From: Planctomycetaceae bacterium
Lineage (GTDB): Bacteria > Planctomycetota > Planctomycetia > Pirellulales > Pirellulaceae
Assembly (NCBI GenBank): GCA_005798335.1
Contig: SYJV01000117.1
Location: 1-46,599 of the forward strand
DNA length: 46,599 nucleotides
Direction: 5' to 3'
Part shown: piece after piece, positions 15,959-24,336 of the stretch
Layout: each line of letters opens with the position of its first letter
How positions within the stretch are numbered: position 1 is the first letter of the stretch
Program-made: the position numbers and the translations under genes
The notes under the pieces: generated by a model
Seen by the model: only the letters and a program-made list of their open reading frames with translations
What the model was told of the DNA's origin: nothing
Database searches by the model: none

Positions 15959-17422
15959 ATGCAAATTCTCGACATGGCCGTGATCATCCTCTACGCGTTC
16001 GCCATGTTGGCGGTGGGGAGATATTACAAGTCTCGCGTGCAGTCTTCGGATGACTATTTGCTCGGCGGGCGCATCATGAGCCCGTTGATGATCGGGCTAT
16101 CTCTGTTCGCGACGTTGACCAGCACGCTGTCGTACTTGGCCGTTCCCGGCGAGATGGTCAAGCACGGTCCGATGATATTTGCACAGATCGCTGCCTATCC
16201 GTTCATTATGTGGATCGTCGGCTGGATGTTAATTCCACAGATCATGAAGCAAGAAGTCACCAGTGGCTATGAATTGCTTGAGAAGCGGCTGGGACTCTCG
16301 GGGCGGTTGCTAGGCGCGAGCATGTTCATGGCCCTGCGCATTGTCTGGATGTCGGCAATCCTTTACGCCACCACTAATAAAGTGCTCATTCCGCTACTGG
16401 GACTTGATCCTTTTTGGGCACCATTTATCTCGGCCGCGATGGGCATCATCACGTTAGTCTACTCGGCCGAAGGTGGAATGCGCGCCGTAGTAATCACAGA
16501 TGCCATGCAATCGTTCATCATGTGCGCTGGCGCGGTTGTGACCATACTATACGTCACCGCCGATCTCGGATCCTTCGGAGCTTGGTGGCCCACGACTTGG
16601 GTGTCCCATTGGCAGGAGCCAGTCTTTTGGTTTCGAACTGACGTCCGTGTGACGTTTATGGGCGCGTTTCTGAATATGCTCGTCTGGATGACTTGTACTT
16701 GTGGTGCGGATCAAATGGCCATCCAGCGTTATCTTTCGACCCGCGACGCCAAGTCCGCTCGCCGATCGTTGGGAGTGCATTTGTTAACGGAAATCCTCAT
16801 GATCGCACTGCTCGCCCTGGTTGGCTTGGCCGTGCTCGGATACTTCACGGCTCACCCAGAAGGTTTGAAAACGGGGACCACTTTGGTCGACCAAGCCGAT
16901 GAACTGCTACCACTGTTCGTCGTGACGGTCTTGCCTGCCGGCCTATCGGGATTGGTCATCGCCGCAATGCTCTCCGCCGCCATGTCGAGCTTGTCGTCCG
17001 GAATGAACTCGGCGAGCGCCGTCATCACGACCGACTTCATGATTCGGATTAAAAGGGAACAATGGTCGGAGAGCGAACGTGTGCGAGTGGCACGCGTTAC
17101 TTCCGTGATCGTTGGTGTGATTACGGTCCTCTTGAGTTTGTTCGTGGGACAACTGGCCACGAACTTGATGGAACTGTGCATCAAGGTCGTAAATCTGTTG
17201 ACTTCACCGCTGTTCGTGCTGTTTTTCCTGGCGATTTTCGTTCCGTGGGCCAAACCGCGTGGCGGGATCGCCGCCACAGTGGCGGGCATCGGCGTGGCAG
17301 TGGGCATCGCTTTTTTCAAGCTCGGCGGACTGGAGTTCCTCTGGACGGGGCCGGTGTCATTCGTCGTAGGAGTCGTCGTGGGAAGTTTGGTCAGCCTGCC
17401 AAGCCATGAAAAGAAACGTTGA
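15959..17422 (+). CDS. Sodium/solute symporter (SSS family)
   Basis: 487 residues, about 13 predicted membrane helices. Typical features are the start LYAFAMLAVGRYYKSRVQSS, DDYLLGGR, the helix-1/2 region SLFATLTSTLSYLAVPGE, and ISAAMGIITLVYSAEGGMRA. Helix 8/9 features include LSAAMSSLSSGMNSASAVIT. The SSLSSGMNS segment corresponds to a Ser-rich sodium-site region of the family. It would import a small organic solute (sugar, sugar acid, amino acid or sialic acid are all possible) with sodium across the inner membrane. AGGAG lies about 11 bases before the ATG. It follows the unknown 263-residue protein and precedes a class IV aminotransferase, consistent with an uptake and catabolism operon under the GntR regulator. 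A large inverted repeat follows the gene. Confidence 0.93.
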   Translation: MQILDMAVIILYAFAMLAVGRYYKSRVQSSDDYLLGGRIMSPLMIGLSLFATLTSTLSYLAVPGEMVKHGPMIFAQIAAYPFIMWIVGWMLIPQIMKQEVTSGYELLEKRLGLSGRLLGASMFMALRIVWMSAILYATTNKVLIPLLGLDPFWAPFISAAMGIITLVYSAEGGMRAVVITDAMQSFIMCAGAVVTILYVTADLGSFGAWWPTTWVSHWQEPVFWFRTDVRVTFMGAFLNMLVWMTCTCGADQMAIQRYLSTRDAKSARRSLGVHLLTEILMIALLALVGLAVLGYFTAHPEGLKTGTTLVDQADELLPLFVVTVLPAGLSGLVIAAMLSAAMSSLSSGMNSASAVITTDFMIRIKREQWSESERVRVARVTSVIVGVITVLLSLFVGQLATNLMELCIKVVNLLTSPLFVLFFLAIFVPWAKPRGGIAATVAGIGVAVGIAFFKLGGLEFLWTGPVSFVVGVVVGSLVSLPSHEKKR

Positions 17423-17437
17423 TTCACTTTCGATTGA

Positions 17438-17567
17438 GAGGCTATCCGGAAAGGGGTCTGACACTTTGCTAAGTTTACTTGGCAGCGTCGAAGACGTAAC
17501 AAAAACAATTCCTTGCTGTTTTGCAGCTTTATTTGGCAGAGGGTCAGACCCCTTTCCGAATAGCCTC
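17438..17567. repeat. 130-bp inverted-repeat element (GGGGTCTGAC type), possible terminator
   Basis: Left end 17438-17462 (GAGGCTATCCGGAAAGGGGT then CTGAC) and right end 17543-17567 are inverted repeats with a couple of mismatches. The middle is AT-rich and non-coding. It fills the gap between the symporter and the aminotransferase. It resembles a MITE; the strong stem could also attenuate transcription between the two genes. Confidence 0.75.
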
Positions 17568-17590
17568 TTACTAGTCCAACGGAGCAATCC

Positions 17591-18544
17591 ATGAAGCAAC
17601 GCATCGTCTATTTTAACGGCCGATTTATTCCGGAAGCTGAGGCTCGTGTTTCGATCTTTGATTCCGCGCTCATGTACGGCGATATGGCCTTCGAGATGAC
17701 CCGAACCTACAACCGTCAACCGTTTAAGCTGCGAGAACATCTCGACCGCTTGTACTCCTCGCTGCGGCTGCTGGAAATTGACTGCGGTTTGTCCATTGAA
17801 GAAATGGAGCGGATCACGCGGGAGACGCTCGACCGCAATCTGCCCAGCGAGTCAACTGACGTGGATTGGCAGATCATGCACGACGTCTCGCGTGGGCCGT
17901 TGGATGTCTACCGCACGGCTTTTCCCGAGCCTCTGCGGCCAACCGTGTCGATCAACTGCTGGCCGATGATCACACACATGGGAGGCTTTGCACCCAAGTA
18001 CGCCAGCGGCGTCGATATCGTGATTCCGGCACAGCCAGCGGTACCGGCGCATTTGGTCGACGCCAAAGCGAAAACACGCAGCCGTTTGCATTATCAGTTA
18101 GCCAATTTGCAAGCCGCCCGCATGGGTGCGGGGCGCTGGCCCGTGCTGCTCGACCCCGACGGCTTCCTGGCCGAAGGCCCAGGTTGGAATATCTTTCTCG
18201 TCAAGAACGGCGAGATCCTGACCCCCGAACCTCGCAACATCTTGCTGGGTGTCAGCCGCGCGACGACGATCGAATTGGCTCGCGAGTTGGGCATTCCAGT
18301 ACGTGAAACGAATCTCGGTCGTTACGAAGCACTGTCTGCCGACGAGATTTTTTGCACGGCGACGTCCTACGCCCTCGTCCACGCAACAACGTTTGAAGGT
18401 CAACGGATTGGCAGCGGCAATATGGGGCCAATCTTCAATCGCTTGTTAGAGGCGTGGAAGAAATTGGTGGGCGTCGACTTCGTCGCCCAGGCTCGAGACT
18501 ATGCTTTACGACTTCCCGATTGGCTGAAACGCGATGAGAAATGA
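17591..18544 (+). CDS. Class IV aminotransferase (PLP-dependent)
   Basis: 317 residues. The start YFNGRFIPEAEARVSIFDSA, LMYGDMAFEMTRTYN is the usual N-terminus of fold-type IV enzymes (branched-chain aminotransferase, D-amino-acid aminotransferase, aminodeoxychorismate lyase). Lys161 in AKTRSRLHYQLANLQA is the likely PLP-binding lysine, and Glu195 in LAEGPGWNIFLVKNGEILTP the residue contacting the pyridine nitrogen. The C-terminal GVSRATTIELARELGI and DEIFCTATSYALVHAT match the cofactor phosphate-binding region. Substrate cannot be decided; the TRTYN region near residue 36-41 is unlike typical IlvE. Encoded after the symporter and before a broken 4HB gene and an aldo/keto reductase. Its last codons and stop merge into an AAATGAG repeat. 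Confidence 0.88.
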   Translation: MKQRIVYFNGRFIPEAEARVSIFDSALMYGDMAFEMTRTYNRQPFKLREHLDRLYSSLRLLEIDCGLSIEEMERITRETLDRNLPSESTDVDWQIMHDVSRGPLDVYRTAFPEPLRPTVSINCWPMITHMGGFAPKYASGVDIVIPAQPAVPAHLVDAKAKTRSRLHYQLANLQAARMGAGRWPVLLDPDGFLAEGPGWNIFLVKNGEILTPEPRNILLGVSRATTIELARELGIPVRETNLGRYEALSADEIFCTATSYALVHATTFEGQRIGSGNMGPIFNRLLEAWKKLVGVDFVAQARDYALRLPDWLKRDEK

Positions 18545-18598
18545 GAAATGAAAAGCGAAAATGCAAAATGAAAAGTGAAAAATGAGAAGTGAAAAATA
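18533..18598. repeat. AAATGAG-type simple-sequence repeat (copy 4)
   Basis: Imperfect units GATGAGAAATGA, GAAATGAAAAGCG, AAAATGCAAAATG and AAAAGTGAAAAATG run in tandem, beginning inside the last codons of the aminotransferase. It is the upstream flank of the third 4HB gene. Parts can pair with the GCATTT-rich arms at 19031-19070. Confidence 0.7.
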
Positions 18599-18613
18599 GG
18601 CGAAGGCGACGTG

Positions 18614-19110
18614 ATGCAATCGAACGGGCGTCGAAGCGGCGAGGATATTGAGGAGCGACTTCTTGAGTTCGCAGCCCAGATTGGCAAAATCGTTGACGTG
18701 TTGCCCGAAACTCGGCTGGGGCTACACATTGCCACCAGATCATTCGTTCAGGGACATCGCCAGCTCCGAATTATGCGGAAGCTTGCGCGGCGGAAAGCAA
18801 GAAAGATTTCGTGCATAAGCTGAGCATCGTGCTCAAGGAACTTCGCGAAACTCGCATCTGGATTCGCTTGATCATCAAGGCTGCGCTCATTCCCGACGAT
18901 CGTATCCAACCGCTGCTTGACGAATGCCAGCAACTCGCAAACATCATCGGCAAGTCGATTGTCACCGCCAAATCAAATAACAGACAATGCAAAATGATAA
19001 ATGCAAAATGCAAAATGTTAACACTGGTCCAATTTGCATTTATCAATTTGCATTTATCATTTTGCATTTTCCTATCCACTGAGGAAACACCATGCAACTT
19101 CGTCCGTTAG
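18614..19110 (+). pseudogene. Four-helix-bundle (S23/IVP-like) protein, frameshifted
   Basis: The first frame (ATG 18614) gives SGEDIEERLLEFAAQIGK and DVLPETRLGLHIA. The rest lies in another frame: QIIRSGTSPAPNYAEACAAE, SKKDFVHKLSIVLKELRETR, IRLIIKAALIPDD and IIGKSIVTAKS. Joined near 18735, where one base appears to be missing in GCCACCAG, it is a full 4HB protein closely related to the one at 5510-5901. The 3' end reads through into a repeat and stops at 19110, overlapping the aldo/keto reductase start, so the native stop was probably lost. It interrupts the aminotransferase to aldo/keto reductase gene pair. Sequencing error is an alternative for the frameshift. Confidence 0.8.
18985..19070. 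repeat. AAATGCAAAATG-type hairpin (copy 5)
   Basis: Left arm 18985-19019 (tandem AAATGCAAAATG units) and right arm 19031-19070 (TTGCATTTATCA units) are near-complementary around ACACTGG, so the RNA would fold into a long AT-rich hairpin. It ends about 20 bases before the aldo/keto reductase ATG and could affect its translation. Confidence 0.75.
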
Positions 19111-20087
19111 GTTCCAGCGGTTTGCTCGTGTCACCCATTTGCCTGGGCACGATGACGTTCGGCACACCGGTTAGCGAGGAGGAAGCAATTCGCCTCACGC
19201 ATGCAGCCATCGACCTGGGGATCAACTTCATCGACACGGCCAACGTCTACGAAGGCTACGCGCGCTATCTTGGCAGCCCCGGAGGCATCGCCGAGGAAAT
19301 CGTCGGCAAGGCACTCCGGGATCGCCGCGATCGAGTGATCTTGGCGACCAAGGTTGCCGCCCCTGTTGGCGTTGGGCCACAGGATCGTGGCTTGTCCGCA
19401 GTTCACATCCTGCGCGAACTGGACCGCAGTCTGAAACGGCTGCAAACCGAAACAATTGACCTCTACATCATTCACTGGCCGGACAGGTACGTGCCACTGG
19501 AAGTCACATTGCGAGCAATCGACACGGCGGTGCGTCAGGGCAAGATCCGTTACTTCGGCGCATCGAATCATTCGGCATGGCAACTATGTGAAATGCTGTG
19601 GCTGGCCGACCGAAACCAATTGCCGCGCGCGATCAGTTCGCAGATACCTTTCAGTCTGTTGCGGCGGGAATTGCAGAACGATCTACCTTTCTGTCAACAG
19701 CATAGCATCGGGGTCACGCCGTACCAATCGCTGCAAGGAGGGCTGCTGGCTGGGAAGTACCGCCGAGGCCAGCCACCGCCTGCCGATTCACGTGCCGCCG
19801 AAAAACCTGAGTGGGTCTGGAAACAGGATGATGCCTTGTTCGACCGCTTGGAAGGAGTCGCCGAACTGGCCGCCCAAGCCAGTGTCCCCATGTCGCAGTA
19901 TTCTCTCGCGTGGACGCTTGCGCAGCCCGCGATGAGTTCGCTGATCGTGGGCGTCAAGAATCTCGAGCAGATTCAGCATGCAATCGCCGCGGCGGACCTC
20001 GTCATTCCCGCGGAGCATTTTCCAAAGCTGGATGCGATCTGTCCGCCGCCGTGGCGACAACCAGATCCAGTTCGCGGTGGTATGTAG
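19092..20087 (+). CDS. Aldo/keto reductase
   Basis: 331 residues, a TIM-barrel NAD(P)H oxidoreductase. The N-terminus LRPLGSSGLLVSPICLGTMT is typical. The catalytic tetrad is visible: Asp48 and Tyr53 in FIDTANVYEGY, Lys87 in ILATKVA and His128 in YIIHWPD. Later segments GKIRYFGASNHSAWQL, QIPFSLLRRE and the cofactor-binding SLIVGVKNLEQIQ agree. It reduces aldehydes or ketones, or oxidises sugars; the substrate is not known. The gene closes the plus-strand arm after symporter, aminotransferase and the inserted 4HB remnant. GAGGAAAC stands shortly before the ATG. Confidence 0.92.
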   Translation: MQLRPLGSSGLLVSPICLGTMTFGTPVSEEEAIRLTHAAIDLGINFIDTANVYEGYARYLGSPGGIAEEIVGKALRDRRDRVILATKVAAPVGVGPQDRGLSAVHILRELDRSLKRLQTETIDLYIIHWPDRYVPLEVTLRAIDTAVRQGKIRYFGASNHSAWQLCEMLWLADRNQLPRAISSQIPFSLLRRELQNDLPFCQQHSIGVTPYQSLQGGLLAGKYRRGQPPPADSRAAEKPEWVWKQDDALFDRLEGVAELAAQASVPMSQYSLAWTLAQPAMSSLIVGVKNLEQIQHAIAAADLVIPAEHFPKLDAICPPPWRQPDPVRGGM

Positions 20088-20219
20088 TGCTTCTGGCAGC
20101 CACTCGTCCATGGAGACTTTCAACATGATCAACCGTCGCCGGCGCAATCACAAGTCGCCTTGCCCGCATTGGCAAAGCCTCCTCCCGCCGCACTGTCGGT
20201 TGGATTCAAATTTTAGACG

Positions 20220-20341
20220 CAATACCGTTCAACGAACGTGGGATAAGCTTCCAGCTTGTCAACCTGTAGCGGAGTTTCGCCATTGCTTGCACAAGATATT
20301 GACAAGCTGGAAGCTTATCCCACGTTCGTTGAACGGTATTG
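20220..20341. mobile_element. 122-bp MITE, copy A, with 10-bp target-site duplication
   Basis: The ends are inverted repeats of about 42 bp that begin CAATACCGTTCAACGAACGT and continue GGGATAAGCTTCCAGCTTGT; the middle is about 35 bp and non-coding. The element is flanked on both sides by the identical ten bases ATTTTAGACG (20210-20219 and 20342-20351), a clear target duplication. A second copy, inverted, lies at 29525-29646. It encodes no transposase, so it must have been moved in trans. The other bases of the 20088-20518 gap hold only the weak remnant at 20376-20447. Confidence 0.9.
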
Positions 20342-20375
20342 ATTTTAGACGGTCCTAGACAGACTGCGAGTGAAG

Positions 20376-20447
20376 ATGGCGAATTGGCAAAGTGCGTTGG
20401 AACTGGATGCGAAGCGAAACGTGATCTCGGGGAGTACGGCGGACTTG
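20376..20447 (+). pseudogene. Possible N-terminal remnant of a small planctomycete protein
   Basis: The short frame MANWQSALELDAKRNVISGS then TADL recalls, from memory, the N-terminus of a small uncharacterised planctomycete protein family. The similarity stops after TADL and the rest (YRIVGVLQVRLQADQ) does not fit. It lies between MITE copy A and the convergent 526-codon gene. The assignment is weak. Confidence 0.25.
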
Positions 20448-20518
20448 TATCGAATCGTCGGTGTCCTGCAGGTCCGCTTGCAGGCTGACCAGCACGATGA
20501 AGAACCAACAATGTTGTC

Positions 20519-22084
20519 TCATGGCTGCACCCCACTCCTCACCATTCCGTCCAGCTTGGGACCGGAAAATCGGCCGTAGATCCCCTCGCCCCAGCGAACG
20601 GGCTTGAGTCGCGAAACGGACCGCAATCGTTCGGCAAGCGGACCAGTGACAGCGGTCTGGGCGAGTTGCTTGCCGTCCTGGGAGATCGACATCGACCTGT
20701 CGCGGAGGGTCAACTCGAATGTCGTGGAACCGGCGGTCCAGGCCGTGCTTGCTCCCAGGTGGCCGGGCGTCGTCAGACGATAGACGGTTCCGTAGCTCTT
20801 CCACTTGTCTGGCGCCAGAAAGGGAAACTTGCCCGCGTCCCACTCGCACGGGCTTTTGGCGGATGTCGAGACGAATAGGTCGGCCCCGCTGGTTACGATA
20901 CTCGTGACGCGCTGGCCCCACAGATTGCTCACCTCATTGCCGCGATTCTCGATATCGTAAGGATGCACGATTTTGTCGGACAGTTGCGGATGGTCGAACA
21001 TGCGGCGAACAAAGGACCATTTCCTAGAGTCCGGTTGATATCGCCACAATTCGCCCCAGGGCCAGACGCCGACCAGCGGCTCGCCTCCGTAAACGACGGT
21101 TGTTTGCGCCTCGCGAGCACTTGCCGAGACGCCTGGGAGGACCGGTGGCCACCCGGCTCGATCGGCAATCGCTCGGCCGTCGTACTCGAAGAGTCGGCCC
21201 GTCGGGTATTGCCCCATCAACAGCCGGTCGTGAAAGGCCATGGTCGAATAGAGCTGGTAGCTGACGCCTAGTTTCGGCTCCAGCAACATCCGCCACGCTC
21301 CATTTTCCAGGACATAAAAACCGCCGATATTCGAACCCGTCACGATTTGCTGGCCGAGTTGTCCCCAGGCGAACGTCGTTTCGCCGACGACCGGCAGCGT
21401 CATCACAATCGCCTTGGCAAGATCAACCTCCTTCTCCTCTGGCGTCCAGCCGCAGGCGTACAGCTTGCTGAAGCCGTCCTCGTCATTCTGATACGCGCGG
21501 TAGCCGCCTGGGCCAGGGTTGACGTGGTAGAAACAGAGGTAGCCGTTGGCGTAGAAGAACAATTGAAAGCTGCCATGCTGAGGACGAGCAAGCACTGTCC
21601 GACCGTCGTATTTGACCGTGCTGTCGCCGAGTTCGAGCAGCCCCTTCCCCACTCGCATTGTTTCCTGCGTTCCGCCGATGTCGGACAGACCTCGCCAATC
21701 GTTCGCTCCGGCATCCCAGGCTTTGAGGCCACCGTACGTCGAATGAACAATTTCATCTCGTCCGTAGAGATACGTGCCGCACAGGTGGTTGGGGCGGGGC
21801 AGCGGCTGTACCACGAATTCTCGCTGGCCGTCGACGGGTCGCACAAAAAACTGCAAGGCGTGGCGGTCGGCACGCATGCGGGTGTTGTAGACATTCTGAA
21901 ATCCGGCCCCGATGACGAGCGACCCATCCTCACTTGCCGTCTCAAACAACGAGCCGAAGTTCTGTCCCAGATCGGCGCCGCGGTCCAGCACGACTCTGAA
22001 CGTACTCTCCTCCGCGGCAGCCGCATTGGCGACAAGCATGATCAGTACACTTAAGACATTTCGGACAATTGACTTTGGGTTCAT
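20519..22084 (-). CDS. Secreted protein of unknown function, beta-propeller-like
   Basis: The frame opens at 22099; ATG 22084 (MNPKSIVRNVLSVLIMLVAN) gives a better signal peptide ending in ANAAAAEE, for 521 residues. I do not recognise a named domain. The protein has many repeated aromatic and Gly motifs of the form LxVYGGEPLVGVWPWGELWR and LLMGQYPTGRLFEYDGR, typical of beta-propeller blades (Kelch- or sialidase-like). The C-terminal part (ELTLRDRSMSISQDGKQLAQ) looks like a beta-sandwich. It is transcribed alone on the minus strand, convergent with the aldo/keto reductase and divergent from the PPC/PSD1/DUF1501 set. Confidence 0.7.
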   Translation of the reverse strand: MNPKSIVRNVLSVLIMLVANAAAAEESTFRVVLDRGADLGQNFGSLFETASEDGSLVIGAGFQNVYNTRMRADRHALQFFVRPVDGQREFVVQPLPRPNHLCGTYLYGRDEIVHSTYGGLKAWDAGANDWRGLSDIGGTQETMRVGKGLLELGDSTVKYDGRTVLARPQHGSFQLFFYANGYLCFYHVNPGPGGYRAYQNDEDGFSKLYACGWTPEEKEVDLAKAIVMTLPVVGETTFAWGQLGQQIVTGSNIGGFYVLENGAWRMLLEPKLGVSYQLYSTMAFHDRLLMGQYPTGRLFEYDGRAIADRAGWPPVLPGVSASAREAQTTVVYGGEPLVGVWPWGELWRYQPDSRKWSFVRRMFDHPQLSDKIVHPYDIENRGNEVSNLWGQRVTSIVTSGADLFVSTSAKSPCEWDAGKFPFLAPDKWKSYGTVYRLTTPGHLGASTAWTAGSTTFELTLRDRSMSISQDGKQLAQTAVTGPLAERLRSVSRLKPVRWGEGIYGRFSGPKLDGMVRSGVQP

Positions 22085-22318
22085 CTTTGATTCCAACATG
22101 ACATAGCCAAGACCCTTTAGAATCCACGCATCGAACCAGCATGGCAGGAATCTCGTTTACCGACTAGCCGCCGACGAGCCACAGGTGCCTGTGCATCGAT
22201 AAAATTATAAAATAAGTAGAATTACTCCGAAAGTACTTCCTTCAATCATGTAGAATGTCCACAAGTTCGGGCAACTCCATATTGATTCTATTTGGCCAGT
22301 AATTACGAGTTGGTTCCA

Positions 22319-24169
22319 ATGCTCGTTCTCGAAAGAAAAATACTATCGCGAGCCGGAAGGTGGGGGCGGATCGCTCTGCTGGCGCTGTGTGGGACCTGCT
22401 TCACTGCTGGCGAATTACGCGCTCAGCCCGTGATTAAATCCGTCTTCCCGTCCGCTGCCCAACAGGGCAAGACGATCACAGTCGAGTTTCGTGGCTCGAA
22501 TCTGGGCAACGCTTACGCCCTCTGGGCGGATTCGCCGGGCTTGGAGGGCTTAGTCAAACCGGCGGAGTCGATCGACGAACCACCGGCGCCGCAGTCTCGA
22601 TCGGCTGAGCCCAACTCCAAGTCAGCTCGACCTCCCCAGCCTGTCGTCGTGCAACTGCGCGTCGATGCCGCAGCGCGGCCGGGAACCCATCGTGTGCGGT
22701 TGGTTTGTCCAAATGGTTTGTCAAACGCGATTTCCTTTTTCGTAACGGATCAGCCGGTGGAAATGGAGGCGATGCAAGCGCAACACACGCCAAAAGACGC
22801 ACAGGCGGCCCAGGTGCCGGCGCTGATCAATGGACGGCTTGATAAGAGCGGTCAGGTCGATGGCTATTCCTTCATGGCGTCGGAGGGGGACGAGCTGAAT
22901 TTTGAAGTCATCCAGACTCAGGAACTCAAGCCGCGACTGGCTCTGTTGGGGCCATCACCCAGTTGGTTTAGCACGGAACGACTGGAACGGCACCTGTTTG
23001 TTGAGGAGCGGCAATCCGACCTGGTGCCGACGGAAGCCAGGGGAACCTTTCGGGTGCCGCGCGCTGGGCGCTTTGTTATTCAGGTTGCTTCCTTGTTCGG
23101 TCAGGGTTCAGTGGATTCAACGTATCTGCTGGCAGTCTCCCGTGGTGACAATGCCCCACGGCGGGTTTCGCCGCCATCGTCTGAGTGGCATGAGCGCAGT
23201 TTCACGCGCGAAATCGAGAGCAGTTGGCTGAGTTCGGTCCAAGCTCGTGCGTTCAAGATGCAGGAGTTGGGAGCGTTGAGTCATGTGGTTGAACCCACCG
23301 TCGCTGCGGCCGTGCCTGATGGCGGCGAAGTAGATACGCGACTCTCGGCTGATACTGCCCAGGCCAGTAACGCCGATGTCATTGATGGAAAGTCGGAATC
23401 GGGAATCGCCCTTCCCGCCATCCTGGAAGGCACGATCGGCAAGCCAGCGGACATCGACAGTTATCGTTTTAACGTGCGGGTGGGCGACGAAATTGCCATT
23501 GAAATCGAGACTCCTGAAACGCATTTGCCAGCGTTCAATCCTTGGGTAGCGATTCTGGACTCTGAAAATCGCGAAGTTTTTTCGAACCTACATCGCAGAG
23601 TGTCCCTGTTTAACAACAACGCCGAGCGACAGGTTTACATCGCGGAGGTCGTGCCCAAGATCGTGCACCGCTTCGAGAAAGCCGGAGAAGTTACCTTGCA
23701 GGTGCGGGATATCACTTCCAAGTACGGCGATGCGACGTATCGCTATCGGATTCTCGTTCGTCCGCAAGTGCCGCACATCGGGGAAATCTCGCTGGGTGGC
23801 GTGGATTATCTGAATCTGGAACGCGGACGAGCCGGGCGCGTGACCCTGACGACCAGCTACGAGGAGGGCTTTTCGGGAAACGCTACGTTTGTGTTCTCCG
23901 GACTGCCCTCGGGCGTACAGGCCTTCCCCTCGGATACTGTGGTCGATCGGAAGGCCCCAACCCAAATCACGGAAAACGCGCAGACCGTGCTGGCACCGAC
24001 CAGCGAGACCACGCTCGTGCTGGCGGTGAGCCCGGATGCGCCCTTAACCCGCATGCCACAAGTCGTGCGCATTGAATGCCGCGCGCTCGAGCAAGGCAAG
24101 CTCGGGCCGGCGCTGCTGGTTCGGGAGCTGCCCATGATGGTGGTCGCTGAAGGAGAGAAAAAGCCGTAG
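22319..24169 (+). CDS. Exported protein with pre-peptidase C-terminal (PPC)-like domains
   Basis: 616 residues from ATG 22319 (a TTG nine codons upstream is less likely). The signal peptide ends near ELRAQPV. A TIG/Ig-like segment (VIKSVFPSAAQQGKTITVEF) starts the mature protein. Two PPC-like domains follow: INGRLDKSGQVDGYSFMASE near residue 169 and LEGTIGKPADIDSYRFNVRV near residue 368. PPC domains are beta-sandwiches that bind surfaces or sugars. Such proteins commonly precede PSD1 and DUF1501 genes in planctomycetes, as here, and are presumed to act with them outside the cytoplasmic membrane. A repeat element of about 100 bp separates it from the PSD1 gene. Confidence 0.8.
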   Translation: MLVLERKILSRAGRWGRIALLALCGTCFTAGELRAQPVIKSVFPSAAQQGKTITVEFRGSNLGNAYALWADSPGLEGLVKPAESIDEPPAPQSRSAEPNSKSARPPQPVVVQLRVDAAARPGTHRVRLVCPNGLSNAISFFVTDQPVEMEAMQAQHTPKDAQAAQVPALINGRLDKSGQVDGYSFMASEGDELNFEVIQTQELKPRLALLGPSPSWFSTERLERHLFVEERQSDLVPTEARGTFRVPRAGRFVIQVASLFGQGSVDSTYLLAVSRGDNAPRRVSPPSSEWHERSFTREIESSWLSSVQARAFKMQELGALSHVVEPTVAAAVPDGGEVDTRLSADTAQASNADVIDGKSESGIALPAILEGTIGKPADIDSYRFNVRVGDEIAIEIETPETHLPAFNPWVAILDSENREVFSNLHRRVSLFNNNAERQVYIAEVVPKIVHRFEKAGEVTLQVRDITSKYGDATYRYRILVRPQVPHIGEISLGGVDYLNLERGRAGRVTLTTSYEEGFSGNATFVFSGLPSGVQAFPSDTVVDRKAPTQITENAQTVLAPTSETTLVLAVSPDAPLTRMPQVVRIECRALEQGKLGPALLVRELPMMVVAEGEKKP

Positions 24170-24205
24170 ATAGTTGTGCTTCGCCTAGGCATGATATTGG
24201 GGTTC

Positions 24206-24304
24206 GAGAGTAGAGCAATTGTCCTCAATTGCTTTGGCAGCGATTGAATTGCAAGGCAACGATTGAATTGCAAGGCAACGATTGAGGACAATCGTTCCAC
24301 TCTC
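24206..24304. repeat. Inverted-repeat element with internal 19-bp tandem repeats
   Basis: Ends GAGAGTAGAGCAATTGTCCT and, as reverse complement, GAGAGTGGAACGATTGTCCT are imperfect inverted repeats of 24 bp. Inside, GGCAGCGATTGAATTGCAA (24236-24254) is followed by GGCAACGATTGAATTGCAA (24255-24273) and the start of a third unit. It lies in the gap between the PPC gene and the PSD1 gene and could form a transcribed hairpin. Confidence 0.75.
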
Positions 24305-24336
24305 AGAAGTTGTGCAGAGAACACGAGTAGAGATTG

